Source: Silurus meridionalis
Taxonomy: Eukaryota > Chordata > Actinopteri > Siluriformes > Siluridae
Reading direction: 5' to 3'
NCBI RefSeq assembly: GCF_014805685.1
Contig: NC_060885.1
Span: 28,066,132 to 28,130,131, forward strand
Length of the DNA stretch: 64,000 nt
The notes beneath the pieces are model-generated. The model had not been told where the DNA came from. It ran no database searches and was given only the letters and a program-made list of their open reading frames with translations. This document shows positions 10,447 to 24,600 of the stretch, one piece after another (position 1 is the stretch's first letter; every line of letters starts with the position of its first letter). A program made the position numbers and the translations under genes.

Positions 10447-12519
10447 GGTAAAAGATAAACACTTTTTCACACCACTGTATATAACTGTTGTTTTTGCTGT
10501 AATATGAGCTGCAGTAGATTAATCAGGTAATAGGTACAGTTTAATATGTAAAGAGCTATAGGTGAGTGTTACAGGATGTTAGCGCAAAATGTGGAGGCGA
10601 AGAACAGCCCAAGGTGCAGCGGAGAGCAGTAAAATGGTGTTAGTGCTCACACGTAGCCGTGGATTATCACCTTATGACATATCACAACACTACAGAGACA
10701 GAGGCATGTCCTGAAATTCACATGTAATATAGAGATTATCATGGCAGAGGTAGAGCTGCATCTTCCTGTAGTCAGAACTTGTAAAGAACATCTAATTTTA
10801 TTCAAACTTTTTCCTTTTTTTTTTTTGCACTACAAAGACCTGTTTATTAAGGGCCATGCATTAGAAATCAGAAGGCACGTAAGTAAACTGATGATCTGAA
10901 AAAGTGAAAAAGTGACTATATGTATCATATTGAATTGCATAGCATCATATTTCTTCCATTGCACCGTATTGCATTGAATCGCAAATGTGTTGAATCCAAT
11001 CCAAATCGGACAGCACTGCATCGTAATAGGGCTGAATCGTATATATACATTGAGGTGCAAATCGGCCACAGCTTGGAAGATGCACATCCCTAGTTTAAAA
11101 GAGACAAACAGAGAAAGAGAGCAAAACAGATAGATAGTTTGTCTGTTTTAGGTCTCTAATAATAAAGCAGATAAATAATTTTTCAAAGGTCATTAGGAAA
11201 TGTCTACAATAGCTGTCTCAGTCTGTATTAAACTAAAACTGTATATTACTATGGTTACAGTGTATAAGCAGCATATTTATTTAGAACACTAACAAACTAC
11301 CTGTGCGTCCAACGCTCTGAACTCACACCTAAAATGTAATAGGTGTTGATTAGTTTCCCATAACCGCAGCTCTCAGACTTCTTATAGTAATGCACGCATC
11401 TTTATTACATTCTCTTTTATACGTTTCCACAGACATTCCACATAAACCAATTTTAAACGTTCAGTCAAATACAAAGGCGTTTCAATTAAGCGGACGTTGA
11501 TGGAAGGAGCCTCCGGTGTTAAAGGTGAAGCTGTAACTTTTGTGACATACGCAGGACAGATTCCAGGACAGTAGAAGCTTTGAGAAACCGACTCCTCTCA
11601 CAACTTTAAATGTAACCATAATCAGATAATAAGTAATTTCAGAGTGGGCCAAAATAAACCCTTTCTCATACCACCATGTAGTTCATTATTTTCCTTTGCC
11701 AACACCAGACAATGTGTATGTTTTATAAAATGTGTCACATGCATGGTTTAATGCTTGCAGTACATTTCATGGACAGGCTGATTTACACGTACAATAGAAG
11801 ACCAGCCTAGAGAAAAGAAAACATTGGTTTCGGGTAACGGAAGAGTGAATCTGTTGTTCATTGAGAAGTTATCTCTTTGAGCTAAGTAGAGTAACAGCTG
11901 AAACTACACAAAACCCAACATTGCGTGTTTCAATGTGCATAACAGAAATGACTTTGTGTGTGTGTGGATAAGGGTTTCAAAGCAATCTCATGTAATAAAA
12001 TAGCAGATCTGTCTGAAGGTTCCCACAAAAAAAGAAAAAATAAGCTTTGATTTATGACTATACTTTGAGTAATGTCTGTTTCATTTTTGTTCTCTCTTTC
12101 TCAATACAAACAACAGCTAGGTGTTCCTCAGTACATTATCATCTTACACCATGATAATTTCCCAACATAGTCATCATCATCATCTCTGCATAAAGCTATT
12201 CAGGTGTCTTATAAAAGACTGACATTGGAGACTTGTTCCCTACAGTAAAACCTTTAGGTAAAACTAACATGGCCATGGACACTTTTTTGAATTCTGTTCA
12301 TTCTTAATTTTATTGAATCAGACACAAGTTTCTCACGCCTGCCTTCCTGAACCCGGTTTCCGTTTGTACTGTTTTTACAAGGTTTATTTACTTTAAATCA
12401 TGACAGCATAAATTCCAATCAGCTTTAATCATCGTAGTGTTTCTTTTGCACTCTTTGTGAAATAAAAGGTGCAGCTAGACGACGTTTCGGTCATGTGACA
12501 ACTGAAGCATGTCGTTTTG
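10447..12519. other. Intergenic/3' flank of B7-like gene
   Basis: Mostly AT-rich non-coding sequence. A stretch around 10920-11090 has repeated GCATTG/GCATAG-type words and resembles an old degenerate repeat. No coding exon was recognised. Confidence 0.35.
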
Positions 12520-12525
12520 TTTATT
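12520..12525 (-). promoter_or_regulatory. Candidate polyadenylation signal of B7-like gene
   Basis: AATAAA on the minus strand lies about 190 bp beyond the stop codon at 12717-12719. Another AATAAA lies further on, near 12382. Confidence 0.4.
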
Positions 12526-12716
12526 TAATGCTGTAACTGTAAAATGATACATTACTTTGATATGTACTGTTTTAATCGGACGTGTTATTTTAACCGCAAC
12601 ACACGAGCTGGCATTCTTTGCACAAGCGTACTCCTTAGTATTAGTATTTGGTGAACATTGTATGAAACATCATATGAAACTCATCTGATGGCATCACAAA
12701 CCCAAAGCCTTTCTGG

Positions 12717-15637
12717 CTAATAATGTAAATGTGTGAGAGTTCCGTTCCCGTTCTCATTCGGGCCATGCCATCGCATTCTCTTTATCTTTATCAGCAGAGC
12801 GATTATAAAGAGAAGTAGCAGGGCGCACAGCACACAAACAACGACGAGGGCTGTAGTGTTTGATTCACCATGGCAACTCTCTTCGCCTAAAAAACAGACA
12901 AAAAACAGTATGTTAGCCACAAGAGGAAGTGTCTACATGTGTCTTGCCATGGCTTAAATTTGTGTACGTTCTGACCACTTTGTTCATTCGCACTAGTTTT
13001 TGTCCATTTTTTGCTTTGGATTTGGTCATCTTTAAAGCTGATGTTCTCACTCTAACATCCTGTCTACCTTCTATCTTTTAGTTTTTTATATCAGTTTCAC
13101 TAAACCTCTAGTCAGGTGGCCTGTGTTTTGATATTAACAATTAACTTTTGAGGAGCTGCAATTTTCAAGCTAAATTATTCATCATTTTTTCCACCAACAA
13201 TATAAAAATCTCCCTCACTGCAACTGCAGCTACAACCCGAATATATTACACACTGAGGTAACGTTAGCACCAGGCTAGCTAACCTAGCTAGTACAGCAGC
13301 TGAAATTTGGTCTTAGTTGGATATGAGAAGATTTGTCAGAGATTTATGTAACATTCAAACACAACAACTATTTACAACGTTTGTAATCTATTTATTTTTG
13401 TAAAGCTGCTTTGCGCTGATGTCTATTGTTTCAAACACTATACAAATAAAACTAAATTACACTGAAAAAACTGACATCTTAGCAAGTGGCGATATCTTAA
13501 ATATACTAGATTTGATGTATTTTTTTTACTACATTTTGCAATTGAATAAATATAAGATTATTACAGAGACCCCACAGACGCCCATATAGACTGACAGACA
13601 AGAGTACACAGAATTTCCTCAAACCACAGCCTCAGAAGAATGTTGCATTCACAGCTTCACTCTGTGTGTGTTTTGCTGTAACCTGCAACATGGCATGTAA
13701 ACAATTCCTCAGACTTGAATTAACAGTGTGTTTAGGAAAATAGCAGCATGTTGCAATAACAGTAGAGTGTTGCAATAACAAGACACAAGTGTCTTTATAT
13801 TTTTGGAAGATGCTCTCCCTGAACCTGAAAGTATGTGTGTACAATATGTGTGTGTGAGAAAGTAGTGATTGAGAACATTGCTATCATCAAGGTGAGATTT
13901 CATGAAATCACACAGTTTTGATTCAGTACAACTTCCGATTTGCATAACTCAACTCTGAAAACAGTGCAGAACAGTATGAAACTATTCCCGCTCCAGTTTC
14001 TGACAGGGATTCCCCTTGAGCCAAAACAAAGAGCTTTTCCAAATCTACATAAAATAATCTCAAGTGATTTAAGTAACACCGAAGCCGTGCCAGTAAGGAA
14101 ATGTGTTTGGAGTAATGGAAAAACATCAATCTGGACTGCTAGGAGACACACGCAGAAGCACACACTAAGGCTTGACAAAGTTCTGGTTTCACTTACATTT
14201 CACTGTAGGTATTACACATGTTTGGATAACACCTGGAATCTGGTTTAAATCAGGTGCATCGAAGCCTTATTATCAAACAATTGGAGCCAACCAGAACAAG
14301 ACAAGAACAAGCATGTATTATTTAATTCCTTATCTGAATTTAGTCTGGACTCTTGATTCTCTCATCAGATTCACAAATTAGTTTGTAAATATTAAACATA
14401 TTCTGTGTGGTTTAACACATTTTTTTAGTATATAATTTCATTCCTGTTCTTTCATAGTTTGGATGTCTTTAGTATTAATGTACAATGCTAAAAATATGTT
14501 TATTATTATTATATAAGTTTATTTCGATAGCTTTTTATACACTGGACAATGTCTCAAAGCAGCTTTACAGAACGTAAGAATTATATAACAAAACATTTTT
14601 ATATAAGTGAATTATGTGCATCTTTCCCTGATAAGCAAGCCTGTGGTAAGGTAAAGAAAAATAAAGAAAAATAAAGAAAAAACACTAAATCAGAAGGCGT
14701 CCAAGCAAACATCTAAATAAGATTGCACTACTTATGCAAAGTCTGACCACAGTCTAGACACTGCCTACAACTTGTTAAAAGTGGAATGCAGCCTTATATA
14801 ACATTCCCAGTATTTTTCCCTCCATGGGCCATTCTTTACATCTTTCAAGCATGCAGTCTAACAAAGGGCATGAACATGTAAGCAAGGGAGCATAAATTCT
14901 TTGATTTTTTTTTGTTTCTTACAATGTAAACTAAGGACTTGTGTTGACAAATTAGTTTACACAAAGCAGCTAAATCTTACATAAAGATAAATGAAAGGCA
15001 CACTGACACTGACATTGAGATTAAACAGCCAGGAATGTATGCTGAGAATAAGGTGTGCTGAGATTCTTTAAATGCGCTTAGTGTTGACGGCAAACCAAAT
15101 TTCTGTTCTTTCAGCAATAATGAGAAACGCCAGCAAGCGAATCAGCGAATGTTTGATGTCTCACAGCTACACCATATGCTGCTAATAAGCAAGAAAATCT
15201 AACGGGTTCAGCATTGTGCAAACAGCAGGATTAAGCAGCATGGAGCTTTCACAACAATTGCCAATTAAGCAATCTAGTAGTTTAGACAGCTAAATCAGCA
15301 GTTGCTTCATAGTGTGCCGTCTTATCCAGGGTGTGTTCCTGCATCATACCTGCTATTCACGCCTGTTATTATATTGCTATAAAGACATGTAAGATATAAG
15401 GGTATTTGATTCCAAAATGATATTTTAGCTTTGTGATTTATTCTGATTGTTGAGTCAGGTTGAGGAAGTGGAGTGTGACAGTCCTTTTTTTTACTGCCTT
15501 TAAATATCTTATGGAGAACAAACAGCTACAAAATGTAATTAATTACTACTCTTTTTTAATCAGGTTGAAAAAACAGCCTGGGCTGGGAGTAGCCAGGATT
15601 ACTTTGAGGCGCAGTTGAATTAGTCAGGACTCAGTGG

Positions 15638-15685
<48 letters not shown>

Positions 15686-18600
15686 ATAAAACTGTTTAAG
15701 GGCTGGGTAAGAATGGTCAGGAATACTTAAGGACTTGCTTGATTCGGTTTGAAAGATGTCAGACTGGGTGGGAACAGCCGAGAGCCTCAACGTTGGGCGT
15801 GTATACATTTCTTTAAAACAAAAAAACATCCTGGGATACTCAATAGCAATGTTTTAAGAAATATAAAACCTGTTATAAAAAGTCTGAACTGGCATTTTAC
15901 AGTGCACATTTTACTCATTACAAGATCAGCGGATATGATATTTCACTTCCTTTCGTTTGAAATTCAGTTTCTCCTCGCCTACCCATGCACACAAATTTAC
16001 TCAGAAACACACAGGATTGCATTAATATACACACCTTAACTATGTCAAACATATCCAAGAACAACATGTTTGAATGAGTCCTTCCTCTGGTGTCTCAATT
16101 CCCCCGAAGGAACACATACATATGCGTCATCATTTTTGTCTTATCTGAGCTCCTGTGGTCATTTTAAAGGTTGATCAAATACTTTTATAGCTTCAGAAGT
16201 CTAAAGAAGGCCTCTCCCAATTACCCAAGATCAAAAACACGCACTGCAGTGTCAACCAGAGAGACGTCCTGTTATTAGTTTTAAACAGCTTTATTGCTTT
16301 TTTACTGTGCCAGCTACTACACATGCAAACCAGATGGTTGCCAGGTTAAATGTAGTCTCTTCATGTTGCTCATTTCAGCACTAGCAAAATATTCTGATGT
16401 TACAGCAAAGCCAGAAAAAAAAGAAAGTGTACTTACTGAGAAGGTCAAAAAAAGGAACAAGCACAAAAAACCCCACATATTTCAAGCCTTATCAGAGCAA
16501 AATCAAAGACGGTTTGGCCTTTATTGTGCCAAGTTCCTTGTAACTCTTGATAAGTGTTACAAAACTCACAGCTAGCATAATTTTTAGTTAACAAAGCAGG
16601 ATTGATTTATTGTTGGCTATTGATTGTCCCATTCATGCCAAAGCCATTTCACACCTGAGTATCTGCAAAAATATGTGGAAAAATCTAATTGTCCAGCCTG
16701 AAAGTGCTAAAACATTTCTGGATGTGTGCATGGTTATAGTTTAGATTATTAAAGGAAATACATACTGTATTTTACAGTATTAACATCGATGTGTTCCTAT
16801 GTGCTGTACTCTTCCGTTATCATGAAAAAAGATCAGAAGAGTCTCCTGTTCAGACAGGCACTGGAATGTATTTAAATGATTGTCAAGCGTATGATCATTG
16901 CGGGTATGTGTGTGTGCTAACATTGGACTCTGTTTCCTAAAATTGTCACCTCAGAACATTAATGCAAAAAAATACTTTATTTTTTCTCTTCTCAAGATTT
17001 TCCAAATACTCTAATACTCTAATTTCTAGCCGTTTTGGCACAATAGTCAATTCAAGTATTTTAACATTTACTGCATATTAGACTTCAGCAGTAAGGTAAA
17101 TAATTAAAATAGGGTGAGGGCTCGAATATTCTAAGCATAAGTTTTATGTAAAAATGCATGTCAAAAAGCAGGATGTAGGTTGTAGGATTTCAAAATGAAT
17201 CAATCTGGAGGGAAAAAACACTAATCTGGTTCTCTGGGTTTATTTTTATTTTTTTGACCGTTTGGTTTCTCTTAGCAGGCAAGATTCTGTGTGTTATTTG
17301 CTCTCACTCTGCCACAGTTTTCACCTGGTTTAGTTTACCCTAGTTTGGTGCTATTATTCATGCTTTCTGCCTTGCCCTTTTTGTTTCTCATTAAAAGGCC
17401 TTCGTTGAATTCACTTCGGTTCCAGTACGTACTTTGCGCCTGACAATTTTATAGATGGCAAGTTGACAACAATGGTTAAAAAATCTATATAAAATATAAC
17501 ATTATTTTGACAGTTATTGTTTGAAGAAATGCGAAGACATTTTGGTCAGTTGTAAAGATATACACATCAAGAATATATAATTAATTTCATTTTGTATAAT
17601 ATTTAAATGATATATGCATACATTAAATATACAAACATTGAAAAAAAGCATTTGAATGTATAGTAAATTTAACTGCAAATGCTATAAAAAGAATGGAACG
17701 GAGAAACGCAGTAAGCTAACAGGCTTAAAAAAAAAAATAAATAAATAAATATGCATTGGTGTCTCAATAGAGCTTCAATATACTATGCCACTGTCACACG
17801 ATGAGGATAGAGTTTTTGCTTACCGTGTTGATGTTTTGCCTTCATCCATGACACCAGTATTTTCTTTTCATGTGCTCATGCATCCTGTGTTTTTCCATGC
17901 CCCACAAGTTCAGCTTTAGATAACTTGCAGGTTTTACAGGTTTTTAATATAAAATGCTCTCATTGCCTTGCGTTAAATATAAAATGCTCCCAAGCGGCTG
18001 TGTTATCTTGCCGTCACGCTAACCCGTAACTTGAGCAGCCCAACTAATCGATAACGACATTCCTTGCCAATAAATTGTATTATAAATTGATTATATTGAT
18101 TGGTTGTTGCAGCTCTACTTTATACCCAGAGCTTTCTCCTGACCACCTCAGAACATCCACACACACTTTGTAAAATCTTTTTTACATTAGGGTTAATTAC
18201 CATATACGATGCTGACGGGTCTAAGCAGATTCTGATTGAGGAGCTGGTTCTTTAATGTGAAAGTGACGTTCAGGGAAGGACTCAAAGACACGTAACTGCT
18301 CTTCACATGATACAGTCCTACAGCTCTTCCACTCCATCTACCTCCTCGCTGAACTGGGTGTGGTCACTAAGGACCTCTCCGTTTTCTCCAAACCACTTGA
18401 CCTCCGGTTTTGGGAACCCCTCAGCCTCATAGAGCAGCTTGATAGTGGATCCACTCCTGCTTATGCTGAGCCTCGGCTCTGTGTAAAAAGCTAATATAAA
18501 CACCCGCAGACACACACGTACTGTGTTAGCGATGTGGAACAGATAATGCAAAGATAGTATTTACTCATACCAAAGTACTTCATAATTTGCAAGAACATTC

Positions 18601-21600
18601 AGATAAATTCTCCTTCGATATAAATAATTCACTACAAGGAAATACATTTAAAATCGAATTAATAAATATGGTGTCTGCTTACTTAATACTGTCTTATTTA
18701 TGCCCCCACTGGAACAATTAGTTTCCAAATGTCCACAATTTGTACACTTACAGTATATAAATATGGCAAAAAACTAAAAGAAATATCTTTTAGATATTTC
18801 TATCAAAACAATGGCATAATTTCATGGTGATTTATCAGGCACTACACTCCATGCTAAATTAGCGTATTTTTCATACAATTTATTGTACAAACATTCAGAC
18901 ACTGAAAGATTCCTGGTGGATTAATCAGGAGTAAAAAGGGAGAAATTTTTATTATGCCTCATGTATGATGGTGGGGGTCACAGGGACAGGGGCTGGTGGT
19001 GGGGGATCTATTTCCGGTTGTCTAAACTTTTTCCAAATTTTGAAAAAGTGAGCGACAGAAGTGAAAAGATTTGAGTGCAACCTAAAACAAACTAATTTCA
19101 TCAAAAATATTCAGAATCATTGATCTCTGTTAGAAGCATGTATGTTCTTATTTACTAAGCGCTTCATACCTCCATATTCCAGCCGCATGCTTGCCTTGTC
19201 TGTGCCCTTGGTGTTGCTCACGATGCACTGGTAACCCCCCGTGTCTCTTGGCTCCACCGGCTCAATCCTGAGTGTCGCATTGCCTTTGTGCAGCTCTGAC
19301 ACAAACAGTGTCGTGCGGTTACGGTAATACGGGCTCTGAAAATCAAACTGATGTTTTTGGTAATAGAAGCTGTGGATGACTTCGGCATTTTCCTCCCGCT
19401 GCCATGTGATGACCAGAGGCGAGAGGTCAGATTTGAGTCAGGGGTAAACTGACAGCCCAGGATGGCCGGCTGACCTCGGATCACTAATACACGATCTGCC
19501 GGTGCAATCACTTCAAAGCCTGCGGACAAAGGGACATGTTAAATAATCAATTTGCTCCATTGTTTCTGGGATCAGCAATCACTACATGTACCTGAATTAA
19601 GGAATAAAACACTTTGGGGTATGATAGGAAAATCATCCATGACACAGTGGTGTGATGAAGTAGAGATGCTCTACCCACCCTGGAGTGGATTTCAAAAAGT
19701 GTCTAATTCCTCTTCACCACAGCAAACTTTCAATTCAGTATTGAATGATACATCATGCTTTATATCCATTTACAATTACATATAATATACCCAAACCAAG
19801 TACATTCCTGTTCTCAATTACCTTTAAAACAGCTATAAACATTCATGCCTTTAATAACCTCTGTTTTTCTCTCTGTCTCTTGAAGGTGATTAAACAAAAA
19901 ATGCAACCTTGAATGTCTGATGTGGTTTAGATCACACTTTCTACAACCTGGTAACCATTAGCATTAATGCCTGAAAAGTGCGTAAAAAATGTGGTGTCCC
20001 TCAAGATTCTGTTTAAAGCCCTCTATTGCTTTTGCTTTATTTATAGTAAGGAATTCATTATAAATTGCTGAGACGGTTTCTGACAGTTTGAGCAGAATTT
20101 CTTTGGTTATGTGAACCGATTGTTGCAGCAGCTGTCCAGACAGCAGCGCTCTCAGAAAATATTGGCGGTGAAGATGCTGGATGTGGAGGTCCTGGGCAGG
20201 TGTGGTGAAAACGTGGTCTGCGGTTGTAAGGCCGGTTGGATGTACTGCCAAATTCTCTGAAACGCCTTTGGAGATGGGTTGTGGTAGAGAAATGAACATT
20301 CAATTCATGCCAATTGCACCCTCCCTCCAAAACTGCACATTTTAGAGTGACCTTTTATTGTGGCCAGCCTAAGGCACACCTGTGCAATAATCATGCTGTC
20401 TAATCAGCATCTTCATCTGCCACACCTGTGAGGTGGATGGATTAACTCAGCAAATGAGAAGTGCTCACTAACACAGATTTAGACAGATTTGTGAACAATA
20501 TTTGAGAGAAATATGCCTTTTGTGTACATAGAAAAAATCTTAGATCTTTGAGTTCAGTTAAAAAAGTAGGGGCAAAAACAAAAGTGTTGCGTTTATAATT
20601 TTGTTCAGTATATGTAAAAATTGTGTTCATAGACTTCAGTTTAGCATTCAACACAATCATCCATCAGCACCTGATTGAGAAACTGAGCCTACTAGGCCTA
20701 AACACCTCCCTCTGCAACTGGATCCTGGACTTTCTGACTGTGAGACCTCAGTCCAGATCAGGGACAGCATATCCAGCACCACCACACTAAGCACTGGGGC
20801 CACTCAGAGCTGTGTGCAATTCACAGCTTGAACCACATCATCAAGTTCACCAATGACACCGCCATCTTCACATCATCTTTACTGCCAAGACTGTCTGAGA
20901 CCGCTGCTGTCTGGACAGCTGCTGCAACAATTGGTTTGCATAACCAAAGAATTTCTGCTGAAACTGTGGGTAGGTCTCATCAGCAAGAATGACGAGTCAG
21001 CATACAGAGAGGAGGCGCAACATTTAACAGCCTGGTGTAAAGCCAAAAACCCGTCTCTGAACGTTCACAAAATAAAAGAGATGGTTGTTGACTTCAAGCA
21101 AGCTCGGAATGGACATTCCCCACTGATCATTGTTGGATCCTCTGTGGAGAGCATCAAAAGCATCAAATTCCTTGGTAATCATCTGGCAGTCATCACGAAC
21201 TCTATCACCAAGAAAGCAACATCTCTACTTCATGATTAAAGCCCATCTCCTTCCGCCCATCCTAACCATATTCTACAGAGGGACCATTTAGAGCATCCTA
21301 AACAGCTGCAGCACTGCCTGGTTTGGGTACTGCACCATCTTGGATCACAAGAATCTATAGAGGATAGTGAGAACAGCCTCTCTCCCCTTTATCACAAACA
21401 TTTACACCACACGCTGCATCTGCAAAGTTAACTGCATTGTGGACGACACCACACAACCCTCACACACACTCTTCACCCCTCTGCCATCAGGAAAGAGGTT
21501 CAGAAGCATTCAGGCTCCTCAACGCACAGATCTTAATTGGAAATGAAACTCACAATTACATACTCAACTGTGTGTTACTGAGCTGCTACAAATCTGAACT

Positions 21601-24600
21601 CAAACACACACTCAATACTCATTTCGATTCACACACATTCATGTCTTCAGCACCATCCATTTTATATTATTATTTTATTATAACTAATTATAACTGTTTA
21701 CATGCTGTTTTCATCTACATGATTGCTGCTGTTACTGTTTAGCACAACCTTTTGTTATTACATTGTGCCTATATTTACATTCACAACAAGTTTAAGTGTT
21801 TAAGTACACTGTTGTTTACAGTTCTCTTTTGCACATTGTACGGTATAACACATTATACAGTAGGTTTACTGGTGATGCTATTTTGTGTTTTGTGTGTCTG
21901 TCCTACACTGTCTTTTGTTGTCTGTTATGTCTTTTGTCTGCACTGTTTGTACTAAGTAGCTCTATGTTGTTTTATGTAGCACCAGGGTTCCAGAGAAATA
22001 TCTAATTTTACTGTTTACTGCGTCAGCTACATATGGTTAGAATGACAATAAAAGCATCTGGACATGACTTAATTTGAAACCGGCCTTCACACCCTCTATG
22101 CCTCAGATGCCTCATTATGGGCTTCTGAACTAATTTGGGTGGAGTATGCCTGTAAATCTCTACCAACCGCCACCACAGGACTCTCTTCCTTCCAGGCCGC
22201 CTACAGCTACCAGCCAGAACTTTGAGGGAAGCCATGTTGCACTCGTCAACATTAATGCTAATAGTTATTCGGGTGTGAGAAGGTCTGTAACAACAGAAAA
22301 ACACCTGGTGTATTTCAGCCTACATATACACCAGGTGCATAACAGGAGCTGAGTTTTAGAGAACAATTCCAGCTTCTATTATACTCATTTCTTTAAACGT
22401 TTAAATAATAAGCTCATGGAGTCAAACATAATGAAAAAGCCCTATGGGTAATTCAGCTATTCATTTGCTTTTATGAGGAAATATATTCACAGTGTTTCAT
22501 ATAATAAAAATAAAACATAAGTAAATAAAGGATTGCCTGAAATTTACTGAAGTACAATCAATAAATAGAAACACCAAGGTCATGTGGTTCAGGTGTGAAC
22601 CCCCATTTTTATATACCGTAATTTCCGGACTATAAAGTGCACCCTTATATAAGCGAATTTTATAAGACTGAATTTGACAAAGATTTTTATTTTTAACATA
22701 AATAAGCCGCACCTGTCTATAAGCCTGTTTACACTGAAACTAATTAGCTTTACACAGGCTTTAACGAAAGACACTAAATGCAATATGTTGCGCTTCTATT
22801 AGGAGCATAGCGGTATTTTGGGAATAGCCTGCCACTGCATTCTTCCGGTATTACTGCGTGTGTTCAAGACTGAGGATTATGTCCTTTTTTTTCTGATGCT
22901 CAATTCTAAGTTTCTATGACTAACCAATAACGCTGTTGCCAAGAAAAATAAAAAAGCACAAGTTTTGGAAACCTGTAAACCTACCAAGTAAGTCATTGTT
23001 CACTGTCTTCCTCTTTCCCTTCACAACTACAGTGGTACCTTGACCTACGAGTGCATTAATGTACGAGTTTTTCGAGGTACGTGCGGTCACTCGGTTAATT
23101 TTTTTGCTTTGTTACACGAGCAAAAAATTGAGGTACGAGCTTGAGACGCCGCTGCTAGATGGCGAAGCGCAGCCAGAAAGCAAAGATTGTGACGAAAATT
23201 AATATAAGCAAAGAAGAAAAAGTAAAAATTTTTACAGTTTAGGGATACGTTACTTAAGTCGTCTCATCTCCAAGGAAAATACACTAAATAAAACCTTATT
23301 ATATCTTTGCGTACTCTTTTTATTATGTTTTTATACAAGATTTGTAATTTAGAAATGTATTTAATACATGAAACATTTTAAGTATTTTCAATATGGAAAA
23401 CTGATTTGATGTGCGAGCAAATTGAGATACGAGCTCGTCCACGGAACGAATTAAACTCGTAGGTCAAGGTATCACTGTATTTCTCTGGGGAGTTTATTTT
23501 TGTCATCGTTGTGCGCCACCGGTGGAAGTTTTTCTCCCGACGCTGTGCAGCTCAGAACACAGGTGAGGTGCGTTTTCTCGTTTCCGTTCGGAAATTTCAT
23601 TAGTATAATGTTATGTCGCTCAGTTTTTTGGCTTAAAGTTTGTGAAACCAGGAAAAACCCATATATTAGCTGCTTTGTTGTTTAAGCCGCGGGGTTCAAA
23701 ACGTGGGAAAAAAGTAGCGGCTTATAGTCCGAAAAATACGGTAGATCAGAATGCTAAGCAAGCCCTGATTTGCCTCTAAATCAATGGAAATGAAAAGATG
23801 AATACCTCTAGGGCATGCTTCTTTATGATCATGACTCCATGAGCTTGTTATTTCTACAGGCAAGAAATGTCACACTTAATCACTGAATAGAATGTACAAT
23901 CATTTTCGCAAAACCAGATCCTCCTTTCTTGTTTTGCAATACTACACATTAATAAACTGGTTGCAAAATAGCAATCAGTATAATTTTTATTCTTACATGT
24001 AAAATCTTGTGAAAGTGCTGCAGAATTTGTAGAAGTCATAAGAAGAGAGGGTGTTTTTGGTTTTGAAGGAACTACTTGGGCTTGCTTATATTGAAAAAAA
24101 AATGGATGACTGACTGACTCAAAGGAAATGGTATGTTGTGTTCTTTTAGTGAAAAGAGTCTGTTAATAGCTAAAATAGTGCTAGAACAGGTCCTTGAGCA
24201 TGCTCTACAAAGCAGGAGAGTGATTTCATCGCAGAACAGTTTCAGGCAATGTAACGAGTCACAAGTGTTTCCACATAACAGTAACCATAAAAGCAGCGAA
24301 CTGTGAAACAAAACATTTTCTGTTTGAAAAAGACAACTGCAGGATGGTAACCCCTGTGCCAACTCGTAGGGTTTATTTCAGCAAACTTCATTAAAAACAG
24401 CAAACTTCATAACACATGATAGCAAACACAAAAATCTAAATAGTTTGATTTTGTAGATCTTATTTTCTTATTCTTATTTTCTTATTTTCTTAATTTTGTA
24501 GATCTTATTATCATTGTCTCTTGACAATGTAGATGCAAATAATCCAGAATATATGTTTTGTAGATTCTTTTGTACATATTTTTTTTTTACAGGAAATGTC

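Noticed and set aside
16294..16575. 93-codon plus-strand frame in the B7-like intron
   Set aside because: No domain, no splice context, Lys-rich from A-rich DNA; probably chance.
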